From Homoserinibacter sp. GY 40078 (GTDB taxonomy: Bacteria; Actinomycetota; Actinomycetes; Actinomycetales; Microbacteriaceae): 47,922 nucleotides of DNA. Made by a program: the position numbers and the translations under genes. Where the stretch lies: the NCBI RefSeq assembly GCF_008017545.1, contig NZ_VRTZ01000002.1:903443-951364 (forward strand). Direction: 5' to 3'. Within the stretch, counting starts at the first letter, position 1. Every line of letters starts with the position of its first letter. Of the stretch, positions 33,862 through 41,684 are shown piece after piece. A model generated the notes under the pieces. The model saw only the letters and a program-made list of their open reading frames with translations, searched no databases and was not told where the DNA came from.

Positions 33862-34832
33862 CAGGCGGTCGCTCCTTCCGATTCGAGAGCCGGGTCGGAT
33901 TCGGCCCGGCCGGTGAGTGCGTAGAAGACCTCGTCGAGGCTCGGCAGCCGCAGCGACAGCTCGGTGACGGCGACACCCTCCTCCGCGAGGCGGGCGACGG
34001 TGCGCACGAGGGCGTCGTCCCCGGCGACCGGCACGGCGACCTGATCCTCGGAGGGGTGCTCCGGCTCGCGCGTGCCGACCTCGGCGAGGAGCCGGGTGAC
34101 GGTCGGCAGGTCGGCGATATCGGTGGGGCGCACGACGAGCGTCTGCCCGCCGAGCTGGCTCTTGAGGCCGAGCGGGGTGTCGTGGGCGATCACGCGCCCG
34201 TGGTCGATGACGGTGATCTCGTGGGCGAGCGCGTCGGCCTCCTCCAGATACTGCGTCGTGAGCAGCACCGTGGTGCCACCTGCGACCAGCTGGCGCACCA
34301 TCGACCAGACATCGTCGCGCTTGGCGGGGTCGAGACCGGTGGTCGGCTCGTCGAGATAGACGACGCTCGGGTGCCCGACGAGACTCGCCGCAAGGTCGAG
34401 CCGGCGGCGCATGCCGCCCGAGTAGGTCTTCGCGAGGCGGCGCCCGGCGTCGGTGAGCTCGAACTGCTCGAGCAGCTCGGCCGCGCGGGCTCGCGCATCG
34501 CGCGCCGAGAGGTGCAACAGTCGGCCGATCATCACGAGGTTCTCGACCCCGGTCAGATCCTCGTCGACGCTCGCATACTGCCCGGTGAGGCCGATCGCTC
34601 GGCGCGCGGCGGCGGGCTCGGTGAGCACATCGTGCCCCGCGACCCGCGCCGTGCCCGAGTCGGGGCGCAGCAGGGTGGCGAGGATCCGCACGGCGGTGGT
34701 CTTACCCGCGCCGTTCGGCCCGAGCACGCCCAGTACCCGCCCCTCGGGCACTTCCAGGTCGATGCCCGCGAGCGCGTGCGTCGACCCGAAGGACTTGGTG
34801 AGGCCGTGGGCCTCGATGGCGAAAGTGGTCAT
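33861..34832 (-). CDS. ABC exporter ATP-binding protein (DrrA-like)
   Basis: A 323-residue ATPase. Walker A is GPNGAGKTTAV, the Q-loop segment is IGLTGQYASVDEDLTGVENL (a DrrA hallmark), the signature is YSGGMRRRLDLAASL, Walker B is VVYLDEPTTGLD, and the switch region is LLTTQYLEEAD. The C-terminal extension (about residues 225-310) is that of the DrrA subgroup. The start ATG 34830-34832 has CATCCT seven bases upstream and no Shine-Dalgarno site, so the transcript may be leaderless. An 11-bp-period direct repeat lies upstream of it. Confidence 0.93.
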   Translation of the reverse strand: MTTFAIEAHGLTKSFGSTHALAGIDLEVPEGRVLGVLGPNGAGKTTAVRILATLLRPDSGTARVAGHDVLTEPAAARRAIGLTGQYASVDEDLTGVENLVMIGRLLHLSARDARARAAELLEQFELTDAGRRLAKTYSGGMRRRLDLAASLVGHPSVVYLDEPTTGLDPAKRDDVWSMVRQLVAGGTTVLLTTQYLEEADALAHEITVIDHGRVIAHDTPLGLKSQLGGQTLVVRPTDIADLPTVTRLLAEVGTREPEHPSEDQVAVPVAGDDALVRTVARLAEEGVAVTELSLRLPSLDEVFYALTGRAESDPALESEGATA

Positions 34833-34854
34833 GCGTCCGAGGATGCCGCGTCGG

Positions 34855-34875
34855 CGCTGTCATGCCGCTGTCATG
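34855..34875 (-). promoter_or_regulatory. Direct repeat with SARP-operator geometry upstream of the DrrAB operon
   Basis: CGCTGTCATG occurs at 34855-34864 and 34866-34875, an 11-bp period. Read on the minus strand this gives GACAGCG-N4-GACAGCG, with nine bases from the proximal copy to the presumed -10 (CATCCT, 34840-34845). SARP regulators are known to bind heptamers spaced by 4 bp just upstream of the -10. The neighbouring SARP-type protein is therefore the obvious candidate ligand. Confidence 0.55.
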
Positions 34876-34921
34876 TCCTGTCGGCCACACTCTTGGCGGA
34901 ACGCCTCCGCGGGTGCACGAT

Positions 34922-36022
34922 ATGAGCGTGACGGGCCTGCATCGGCTGCTGCTCCCCGAGAATCGCGCGAACGACGCCGACGAGGTCGTCGATCAGGTAG
35001 ACCTCGGATCGGGCGACCGCGCCGCCAAACGCAGCGGCTTCGCGATCATGCTGCTGCTGTCGTCGTTGATCGCCACCGCGGGCGTGCTCTCCGACTCGAC
35101 GGCGACCGTGATCGGCGCGATGATCATCGCCCCGCTTGCGACGCCCATCCTCGGTATCGCGATCGGGATCGTCACCGGTCGGGCGGGCCTCGCGGGCCGC
35201 TCAGTGCTGTGGGTGATCGGGGGCGCGGCCGTCGCCGTCACGATCGGTGCGCTCGTGTCGTTGACGGTGTCCGACCCCGGCCTGCTCACCACGAACTCGC
35301 AGGTGACGGGGCGAACCTCCCCCGGGCTCCTCGACCTGCTCGCCGCGTTCGCCACGGGAACTGCGGGCGCGTTCGCCATGGCGAGAAAGGACCTGAGCGC
35401 CGTCCTGCCGGGAGTCGCGATCTCCATCTCGCTCGTGCCGCCGCTCAGCGTCGTCGGTGTCGCTCTCGGCCACGGCGACACCGATGCCGCATTCGGTGCC
35501 TTCACCCTGTTCGGCTCGAACGTCGTCGCGCTGATCGTCGCCGGCAGCCTCGTGTTCACCCTCGCCGGCTACGCTCGGCGCTCGCCCGGCGGAGACGAAC
35601 GTCGCCGGCGACGCTCCTACCTGATCGTCGCGGCACTCACCGTCGGAATGACGCTCCCGCTCGCCGCCAACAGCCTCCTCACGATCATCGCCGAGAGATG
35701 GATCGCGGACGCGACCGCCATCAGCCGCGACTGGCTCGCCGTGAAGCCCGAGGCCCGGGTCACCGGCGTCGAGCTGCAAGGCACGGGGCTCGTCGTCGAG
35801 ATCCGTAGCCCCGACACCGAGCTACCCGATACCGGCGCACTGCGCGACGCGCTGCACGAGGAGATCCCGACGTTCATCCCCGTGTCGATCGAGTTGACGC
35901 TCGGCAGCAGTGTGCCGCTCGATCCGACCACGGCGGGTGTTCAGCCCACCGGGAGTCGCACCCTCGCGGTCGTGCCGGTGCGGCCGTCCGAGGCGAGACC
36001 CACCTCGCCTCCCATGCGCTGA
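34922..36022 (+). CDS. DUF389-family membrane protein
   Basis: A 366-residue protein from ATG 34922 (MSVTGLHRLLLPENR). The conserved DUF389 core is visible: SGFAIMLLLSSLIATAGVLS, then STATVIGAMIIAPLATPILG and GVAISISLVPPLSVVGVALG, within about six to seven membrane segments. A C-terminal soluble domain begins near residue 270. The function of this family is not established. The last 82 bp overlap the 3' end of the histidine kinase gene on the opposite strand, so the final Pro-rich residues are written in antisense to the kinase C-terminus. Confidence 0.88.
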   Translation: MSVTGLHRLLLPENRANDADEVVDQVDLGSGDRAAKRSGFAIMLLLSSLIATAGVLSDSTATVIGAMIIAPLATPILGIAIGIVTGRAGLAGRSVLWVIGGAAVAVTIGALVSLTVSDPGLLTTNSQVTGRTSPGLLDLLAAFATGTAGAFAMARKDLSAVLPGVAISISLVPPLSVVGVALGHGDTDAAFGAFTLFGSNVVALIVAGSLVFTLAGYARRSPGGDERRRRRSYLIVAALTVGMTLPLAANSLLTIIAERWIADATAISRDWLAVKPEARVTGVELQGTGLVVEIRSPDTELPDTGALRDALHEEIPTFIPVSIELTLGSSVPLDPTTAGVQPTGSRTLAVVPVRPSEARPTSPPMR

Positions 36023-37908
36023 ACCAGCTCACGCACGATCGGGAGCCCGAGGCCGGTACCGGGCACGAAGCCGTCCTGATCCGAGGTGACCCGGTAGAAG
36101 CGGTCGAACACCCGCTCGAGGTCCGCGCGCGGAATACCCCGGCCGGTGTCCTCGATCTCGATCACGGCATCGCCGTCCGACTCGGCTGTCCGGATGCGAA
36201 CCTCTCCCCCCGGCGACGTGAACTTGATGGCGTTCGAGATGAGGTTCGTGATCACCCGGCTGAGCCACAGGCGGTCGCCTCGGATGATGAGGGGCGGCTC
36301 GTCGGTGCCGGGCCCCAGGAGCGTCACCTCCGACTGCGTCGCCAAGGACTGGACTTCGCCGATGGTCTCCCGTACCACGGCGTTGAGATCTATATCGCTC
36401 GGAGAATACGTCGGCTGGGTGGTCATGCGAGACAGTGACAAGAGGTCCTCGACGAGTGCGGCCAGTCGTGTCGAGTTGCGCACGATGACCTCGAGGAGGT
36501 CACGCTCCTCATCGTCAAGATCCAGCTCCGCCAATTCCTCCGAGAATCCGAGGATGCTCGTCACGGGAGTGCGGAGCTCATGGCTCACCGACGAGATGAA
36601 CTCGTCCTTCTGATTGTTGAGGTCCGTGAGACGCGCGCTCGCCTCGCGTTCCTGGGCGAGCGCCGACCCGAGCGCGCGTTCCGCCTCGCGCTGCTCGGAC
36701 ACGTCGTTCGCCTGCAGCAGCAGCGAGTCACGGTCGCCCTCCACTCGGGCGATGAGCAGATCGATCTCCCGACCGTCGAGGTCGAGCTCGAGTCGTCGCT
36801 CCCTGCTTCCCGGTTCGGGTCGCATGTCGGCGAGATCACGCGAGCGGACCATCGGACCGTCACCGTCCTTCTCGATCCACGGCGCGAGCAGACGCTCTCC
36901 CGTGGCGTTCGACTCGAGGATCCGCCACGCGCCGTGACTCTCGCGCCTGACGACGAGGAAGCCGGCGTGAGCGCTCACGATGGTCCCGCGGAGGAGCTGC
37001 TCACGAGCGCTCATGCGGCCGATCAGCGCCGTCCGCTCATCCTGCGAGGCCGCCAGGAGGATCATCGACACGCCGAGGCTCAGAGTGAAGATCTGCACCA
37101 GCTCGACGAGCAGCCTCGGATCTTCTGCCCCCACGGCATAGAACGGACCACCGCCGCCGAAGCTCAGCACCGCGACGACGCCGCTCGTGACAAGCACCTC
37201 GATCATCACGATGCCGGTGCTGAACCGGAACGCGGCCCACGCAAGCGCCGGGAACGGCACGAAGGCAAGGGGCAACTGCTGCCCGGGGTAGAAGGCGATC
37301 AGCAGGGTCGCGATGAGCGCGACGACCTGAAGACCGAGCTCGAGGGGCCGCCGAGGCGCAAACGAACTGCGGGGTACGATCGCGAATCCGGCGATGAGGA
37401 GCACGGCGCTCGCGTGCGACGCGGACACTGACACCGCACCCTCGATGAAGACTCCTCCGTTGAGGTACACGACCCCACCCGCGATGAGGCCCGCCGTGAC
37501 CGCACCCGCGGCCGCCGAGATCACGAACCTGCCAATATCCGCCGCGCGGAAGTCCTGCTGGTCGCGACCGGCGCGCCCGAGGACCGTCGCGAACAGCCAT
37601 GCCTCCGCTGCGTTGGCGAGACCAAAGCCCGATGCCACCCACAGCTCCGTGCCGACGCTGAGGTTCGCAGCCCCCGTCACGAGGAAGACGAGCACAGCGA
37701 TCGTCACCGGTCGACCCCGCCACGAGATCGCCGCGAGAACCGAGAAACCTGCGGCGGGCCACCAGGGTGCTGTCGGAGCGCCCGGGAACCGCAGCAGGAC
37801 GAAGATCACACCGCACGCGAAGGCGGCCGCGAGGAGCAGCGCGATCAGGGTGACGTGACGCCACCTGCTCGCGTTGCGGATCTCGACACTGAGACTTTGC
37901 TTGTACAT
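35941..37908 (-). CDS. Membrane sensor histidine kinase with MASE1-like sensor
   Basis: A 655-residue kinase. Residues about 18-300 hold eight or so membrane helices resembling a MASE1 sensor (LLRFPGAPTAPWWPAAGFSV). A divergent PAS-like segment (about 315-410) follows, then a short coiled coil and the HisKA domain with the phosphorylated His443 in SSVSHELRTPVTSILG. The HATPase_c domain has N box NLISNAIKF, G1 box DTGRGIP and G2 box GTGLGLPI. It is divergent from a single-domain receiver gene 91 bp away, its probable partner. The ligand of MASE1 sensors is unknown. A good TTGACT/TACAGT promoter precedes it. Its 3' end overlaps the DUF389 gene by 82 bp. Confidence 0.92.
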   Translation of the reverse strand: MYKQSLSVEIRNASRWRHVTLIALLLAAAFACGVIFVLLRFPGAPTAPWWPAAGFSVLAAISWRGRPVTIAVLVFLVTGAANLSVGTELWVASGFGLANAAEAWLFATVLGRAGRDQQDFRAADIGRFVISAAAGAVTAGLIAGGVVYLNGGVFIEGAVSVSASHASAVLLIAGFAIVPRSSFAPRRPLELGLQVVALIATLLIAFYPGQQLPLAFVPFPALAWAAFRFSTGIVMIEVLVTSGVVAVLSFGGGGPFYAVGAEDPRLLVELVQIFTLSLGVSMILLAASQDERTALIGRMSAREQLLRGTIVSAHAGFLVVRRESHGAWRILESNATGERLLAPWIEKDGDGPMVRSRDLADMRPEPGSRERRLELDLDGREIDLLIARVEGDRDSLLLQANDVSEQREAERALGSALAQEREASARLTDLNNQKDEFISSVSHELRTPVTSILGFSEELAELDLDDEERDLLEVIVRNSTRLAALVEDLLSLSRMTTQPTYSPSDIDLNAVVRETIGEVQSLATQSEVTLLGPGTDEPPLIIRGDRLWLSRVITNLISNAIKFTSPGGEVRIRTAESDGDAVIEIEDTGRGIPRADLERVFDRFYRVTSDQDGFVPGTGLGLPIVRELVQRMGGEVGLASDGRTGTTARVRLPVG

Positions 37909-37925
37909 GCGCTATGCGCCCCCAA

Positions 37926-37960
37926 CTAGGGGACTGTACTCGACGTGAATCGGGAGTCAA
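37926..37960 (-). promoter_or_regulatory. Promoter of the histidine kinase gene with overlapping G/C-rich dyad
   Basis: On the minus strand TTGACT (37955-37960) and TACAGT (37933-37938) are 16 bp apart, a near-consensus vegetative promoter. The sequence just after it reads GTCCCCTAGTTGGGGG, a CCCC-N5-GGGG dyad covering the probable transcription start. GTCCCCTAG also occurs upstream of surface protein 2 (7416-7424). Confidence 0.6.
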
Positions 37961-37981
37961 TATGGAGAAGGGCTCCAAAAC

Positions 37982-37990
37982 GGGGGGGGG
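37982..37990. repeat. G9 homopolymer in the response-regulator leader
   Basis: Nine consecutive G lie ten bases before ATG 38000, next to the ribosome-binding region (ACGGGAA). Slippage here would change the spacing of the leader but not the reading frame. Confidence 0.8.
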
Positions 37991-37999
37991 TTACGGGAA

Positions 38000-38374
38000 A
38001 TGGCACGTGTCGTCATCGTCGACGACGATCAGGACCTGAGACGGCTGCTGGAACGGCGGCTCGTTCGCGAAGGCCACGACGTCGTCACTGCCGCAGACGG
38101 AATCGAAGGTCTCGCACTCATCCGGGAGTACCAGCCGGATCTGGTCGTGCTCGACTGGATGATGCCGCGCATGAACGGCATCGAGGTCACGCAACTGCTG
38201 CGGGACAATCCGGACAGCGGGGGCGAAGGGGTCCGCATTCTCATCCTCACGGCCCGTTCCCAGGAGAGCGACGTGGTGCGGGCGTTGTCCGCGGGGGCCG
38301 ACGACTACCTGGTGAAGCCGTTCAGCTCGACCGAGCTGGCCGCCCGGGTGTCGTCGCTGCTCGCCCGCCGGTGA
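38000..38374 (+). CDS. Single-domain response regulator (receiver only)
   Basis: A 124-residue CheY-like protein with no output domain. The acidic pocket is Asp8-Asp10 in VVIVDDDQDL, the phosphorylated residue is Asp52 in LVVLDWMMPRMNG, and the switch Thr and conserved Lys lie in ILILTARSQ and DDYLVKPFSS. The obvious donor is the divergent histidine kinase. Because it cannot bind DNA, it should act through protein contacts. The next two genes, five and two bases apart in the same operon, encode a HEAT-repeat protein and a membrane glycosyltransferase, which are the natural targets. Confidence 0.93.
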   Translation: MARVVIVDDDQDLRRLLERRLVREGHDVVTAADGIEGLALIREYQPDLVVLDWMMPRMNGIEVTQLLRDNPDSGGEGVRILILTARSQESDVVRALSAGADDYLVKPFSSTELAARVSSLLARR

Positions 38375-38378
38375 CGCC

Positions 38379-39233
38379 GTGACCGACATCTCATCCCTGA
38401 TACTTCAGGGCCTCGCCGCCGTGCTCGTGCTCTCGGTGCTCGGCCTCATCGCGACGGTCGTCGTCACCGCGGTCCGCGACCGGATCCGCACGGCGCGGCG
38501 CGAGCGTCTCTCGGCGGTGCTGCTCGACATCTGTGACGGGGAGGACCTCCCGGCACCGCGGAGCACACGCGACGCCGAGACGATCGCCGACCTCGCTGTC
38601 CGGCTTGCGACGAGTCTCAAGGGCAGCGACCGCGAGGCGCTGTCCGCCTGGCTGCAGCGCTCCGGGTTCCCGGGGCGCGCCCGCGCCTGGATGCGCCGCC
38701 GGAATCCCGCCTCGCGCCTGCGCGGCGTCGCACTCGTCACGACGATCAACGGGCCGCGGTCCGGGCGGGCGCTCGTCGAGATGCTCGCCGACCCGCATCG
38801 GCGGGTGCGGGCGGGAGCCGCACGGGGGCTCGGCATCACCGGCGCGGGCTCGGACATCCCGGCCCTGTTCTCCGCGGTCGCCGCGGGTCGGATTCCGGCA
38901 GGGCTCGCGGCGATGTCGGTGCTGCGCATCTTTCCCACGAGCGGTGGGCAGCTCGAATCCGGATTCTCGAGTCGAGACCCGAGCGTGCGCCGGATCGCGG
39001 CAGAGATCGCCGGGCGTCTGGAGCTCGCCGACGCGCGTCCCCGCCTCGAGAGGCTGCTCGGCGATTCCGATGCCACCGTCGTGTCGGCGGCGCTTGCCGC
39101 GCTCGTCCGCATCGACGACCCCGAGGCGCTGACGGCACTCCGCCGCGAACGGGATCGTCTGGCCGACGACCCGACGCGTCGTGAATTCGAGCGGACCATC
39201 AGTCGGCTCGAGGCACTCGAGCCGGTGGGGTGA
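38379..39233 (+). CDS. Membrane-anchored HEAT-repeat protein
   Basis: A 284-residue protein from GTG 38379, four bases after the receiver stop. One membrane helix (about residues 8-31, LQGLAAVLVLSVLGLIATVV) is followed by a basic stretch and then helical HEAT-type repeats to the end. Clear units are ALVEMLADPHRRVRAGAARG, DPSVRRIAAEIAGRLELADA and LLGDSDATVVSAALAALVRI. Such repeats are protein-binding scaffolds. Lying between a receiver and a GT2 synthase in one operon, it may pass the phosphorylation signal to the synthase; this is inference. No enzymatic motif was found. Confidence 0.87.
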   Translation: MTDISSLILQGLAAVLVLSVLGLIATVVVTAVRDRIRTARRERLSAVLLDICDGEDLPAPRSTRDAETIADLAVRLATSLKGSDREALSAWLQRSGFPGRARAWMRRRNPASRLRGVALVTTINGPRSGRALVEMLADPHRRVRAGAARGLGITGAGSDIPALFSAVAAGRIPAGLAAMSVLRIFPTSGGQLESGFSSRDPSVRRIAAEIAGRLELADARPRLERLLGDSDATVVSAALAALVRIDDPEALTALRRERDRLADDPTRREFERTISRLEALEPVG

Positions 39234-39234
39234 C

Positions 39235-40668
39235 ATGGACGCCACCACCATCGTGATCGTCGCGATCAGCGCACTCACCGTGTACTACGTCGTGTACCAC
39301 CTCGGATACCTCGTGATCATCGGGAGCGCGGCTCACCGCATGGCGGCGGACCTCGCATGGCCGGCCGAGATCGATCACGCCGAGATCTTCGCGAACCCGC
39401 TGACGCCCCGGGTGAGTGTGCTCGTGCCCGCCCACAACGAGGAAGCGGGGATCGTCGACTCCGTGGAGTCGCTGCGGAACCTGAGGTACCCGGATGTGCA
39501 GATCGTCGTCATCGACGACGGATCGACGGATGCGACCTTCCCCCTGCTCGAGCAGCGCTACGCGCTCCGCCCGGTGCAGCTCGACATGGTGTCGCCCGAG
39601 ATCCCCCAAGAGGGCGCGACGCGGGGCACGTACCGCAGCGACGACGGCTCCGTCATCGTGATCCGCAAGGAGAGCACCGGCCGCCGCGCCGATGCCGTCA
39701 ACGCGGGCCTGCGCATCTCCAGCGGCGAGCTCGTGTGCATGATCGACGCGGACTCGGTGCTCGCCCCCGACGCTCTGCTGCGGCTCGCCGCACCCTTCGT
39801 CGACGACCAACGGGTCATCGCGGCGGGCGGATCGGTGCTCCCCTCGAACGGCGTCACCATCGACGGGGGCCAGGTGACCCGCTTCGACCTCCCCCGCACC
39901 TGGATCGAACGCTTCCAGGTCGTCGAGTACCTGCGGGCCTTCCTCATCGGCCGCTCGGGGTGGGCGCAGGTCAACGGCCTCGTCGTCATCTCCGGAGCGT
40001 TCGGCCTCTACCGCCGGGATGCGATCCTGCGTATCGGGGGCCTCGCGACCACCTCCCTCGCCGAGGATGCCGACCTCCTCATGGCGGTGCACGTCGACGC
40101 GGTGAACCGGGGCATCCCCTACCGGGTGATCTTTTCGGCGGAACCGGTGTGCTGGACGGAGGTTCCGCGCCGCGTCCGCGTCCTCGGACGCCAGCGCACG
40201 CGCTGGGCTCATGGCCTCGGCGAGATCCTCGCGGACTACCGCAAGGTCATCGCGCGTCCCCGCTTCGGCGCGCTCGGCATGCTGTCGATGCCCTGGACGA
40301 TGGCGTTCGAATACCTCGCGCCCGTGGTGGCCGTGGTGGGCACGGTGCTGACGGTCGCGGCGCTCGCGCTCGGGCTCATCCCCATCTCGTTCGCGCTGCT
40401 CGTCGCGGCGGCCGGGCTCGGGCTCTCGACACTGGTCACGATCACGGCGCTGGCCGTCGAGGCGGCCTGGTTCCGACGCTATGGAGGCGCCCGGCGTCTG
40501 CTGGTCCTGCTCGCCGCGGCGTTTGCAGAGCCCTTCTTCTACCGTCCGCTCGTCTTCGCGTGGCAGCTGCGGGGCATGTGGCGGGCGCACCGGGGCGCAG
40601 TCGCGGAGTGGGGCGAGATGGAGCACACGGGTTCCGCACCCGCAACGCAGGGGGCCGTCCTCAGCTGA
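39235..40668 (+). CDS. Processive-type membrane GT2 glycosyltransferase (polysaccharide synthase-like)
   Basis: A 477-residue protein from ATG 39235, one base after the HEAT gene stop. An N-terminal membrane helix is followed by a GT2 catalytic domain: VSVLVPAHNEE, VIDDGSTDATF, the DxD motif in CMIDADSVL, the base-containing LAEDADLLM, and an RTRW acceptor motif in GRQRTRWAHG. Three to four C-terminal membrane helices follow (about residues 345-455). This is the layout of NodC, PgaC, hyaluronan and BcsA-like synthases that polymerise and export a glycan through the same protein. The sugar is unknown, and there is no PilZ domain, so control by c-di-GMP is not indicated. Its 3' end overlaps the MmyB-like gene by 8 bp. 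Confidence 0.92.
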   Translation: MDATTIVIVAISALTVYYVVYHLGYLVIIGSAAHRMAADLAWPAEIDHAEIFANPLTPRVSVLVPAHNEEAGIVDSVESLRNLRYPDVQIVVIDDGSTDATFPLLEQRYALRPVQLDMVSPEIPQEGATRGTYRSDDGSVIVIRKESTGRRADAVNAGLRISSGELVCMIDADSVLAPDALLRLAAPFVDDQRVIAAGGSVLPSNGVTIDGGQVTRFDLPRTWIERFQVVEYLRAFLIGRSGWAQVNGLVVISGAFGLYRRDAILRIGGLATTSLAEDADLLMAVHVDAVNRGIPYRVIFSAEPVCWTEVPRRVRVLGRQRTRWAHGLGEILADYRKVIARPRFGALGMLSMPWTMAFEYLAPVVAVVGTVLTVAALALGLIPISFALLVAAAGLGLSTLVTITALAVEAAWFRRYGGARRLLVLLAAAFAEPFFYRPLVFAWQLRGMWRAHRGAVAEWGEMEHTGSAPATQGAVLS

Positions 40669-41503
40669 GCGTCTGCGTCCCGATCACCGACAGCAGCTGC
40701 AGCTTCTCGTGGCTCTCGCTGCCCGGCACGGCGGTGTAGACGAGAAGCGAATGCGACTGCACCGGATCGAGCAGGCTCTGGCAGCTGAGTTCGAGCCGGC
40801 CGAGCTCCGGGTGAATGAAGTTCTTCACCTCATGGGGTCGCACCCCCACCTCGTGTGTCGCCCACGCGCGGCGGAAGATCTCGCTGCGCTGCTCGAGCAG
40901 TGCGGCGAGCTCCGCGGCACGCGAGTGGGGCCCCCGCAAGGTGGCGAGTTCGCGCAGACCGGATGCGAACATGCGCGTCAGGTGCGCGTGGTCCTCCGGG
41001 GCGTACCGCGCGCGGGTATCCGGGTCGGTGAACCAGCGGTAGATGATGCTGCGCGACGGCCCCTGGTACGAGGTCAGGTCGCCGTTCAGCGCGGCGCCGA
41101 GTTCTGTTTGCCGGAGGGTCTCGCCCAGCTCAGTGACGATCTCGGCCGGAGTGTCGCCGAGTCTGTCGAAGATCCGCAGCAGCCCGGGGCTCACGTGCTC
41201 GCCCGTCGCACCGTGCGCGGGCGGGGTGTGGCCGGCGAGCCGGAAGAGGTGGTCGCGCTCGATCAGCGAGAGATGCAGACCCTGTGCGAGCGAAGCGATC
41301 ATCTGCTCCGACGGTTGGGGGCCGCGCTCCTGCTCGATGCGCGAGTAGTAGTCGGTCGACATGTGCGAGAGGGCGGCGACCTCCTCCCGGCGCAGGCCAC
41401 TGGTGCGGCGACGCGATCCGTGCGGGAGGCCCACGTCCTCCGGCTGCAGCGCCTCCCGTCGGGTGCGCAGGAACTGCGCGAGCCCCGGTCGGTCGATCTC
41501 CAT
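40661..41503 (-). CDS. MmyB-like helix-turn-helix transcriptional regulator
   Basis: A 280-residue regulator. The N-terminal XRE-type helix-turn-helix (GLRREEVAALSHMSTDYYSRIEQ read as consecutive motifs RREEVAALSHMS and DYYSRIEQERG) is followed by the MmyB-like ligand-binding domain, a PAS-like fold. Recognisable there are IIYRWFTDPDTRARYAPED and LRGPHSRAAELAALLEQRSE. Members bind fatty acids or similar ligands and usually repress an adjacent divergent gene, here a short-chain dehydrogenase. The palindrome at 41577-41601 in the shared upstream region is a likely operator. Confidence 0.92.
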   Translation of the reverse strand: MEIDRPGLAQFLRTRREALQPEDVGLPHGSRRRTSGLRREEVAALSHMSTDYYSRIEQERGPQPSEQMIASLAQGLHLSLIERDHLFRLAGHTPPAHGATGEHVSPGLLRIFDRLGDTPAEIVTELGETLRQTELGAALNGDLTSYQGPSRSIIYRWFTDPDTRARYAPEDHAHLTRMFASGLRELATLRGPHSRAAELAALLEQRSEIFRRAWATHEVGVRPHEVKNFIHPELGRLELSCQSLLDPVQSHSLLVYTAVPGSESHEKLQLLSVIGTQTLS

Positions 41504-41576
41504 GCGTCCTCCTGTCCACCTCCTTCCTACCCGGTGGCGCGGCCGTGATCCACGGTTCGCCGGTCCTCCCCTGACG

Positions 41577-41601
41577 CCCGATACCCGGATCGCGTATCGG
41601 G
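41577..41601. promoter_or_regulatory. Palindromic operator between MmyB-like regulator and SDR genes
   Basis: CCCGATAC (41577-41584) and GTATCGGG (41594-41601) are perfect 8-bp inverted repeats with a 9-bp centre, roughly two helical turns in all. It lies about 75 bp before both divergent starts. MmyB-like regulators commonly control the adjacent dehydrogenase, so this is the best candidate binding site. Confidence 0.65.
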
Positions 41602-41684
41602 GGATCGAGCGACCCTGAATATCTGCTGGCGGTCACATGAACGTGGAACCCGACGTTTTTTCGATGCACTCTCAGGAGGACCAC

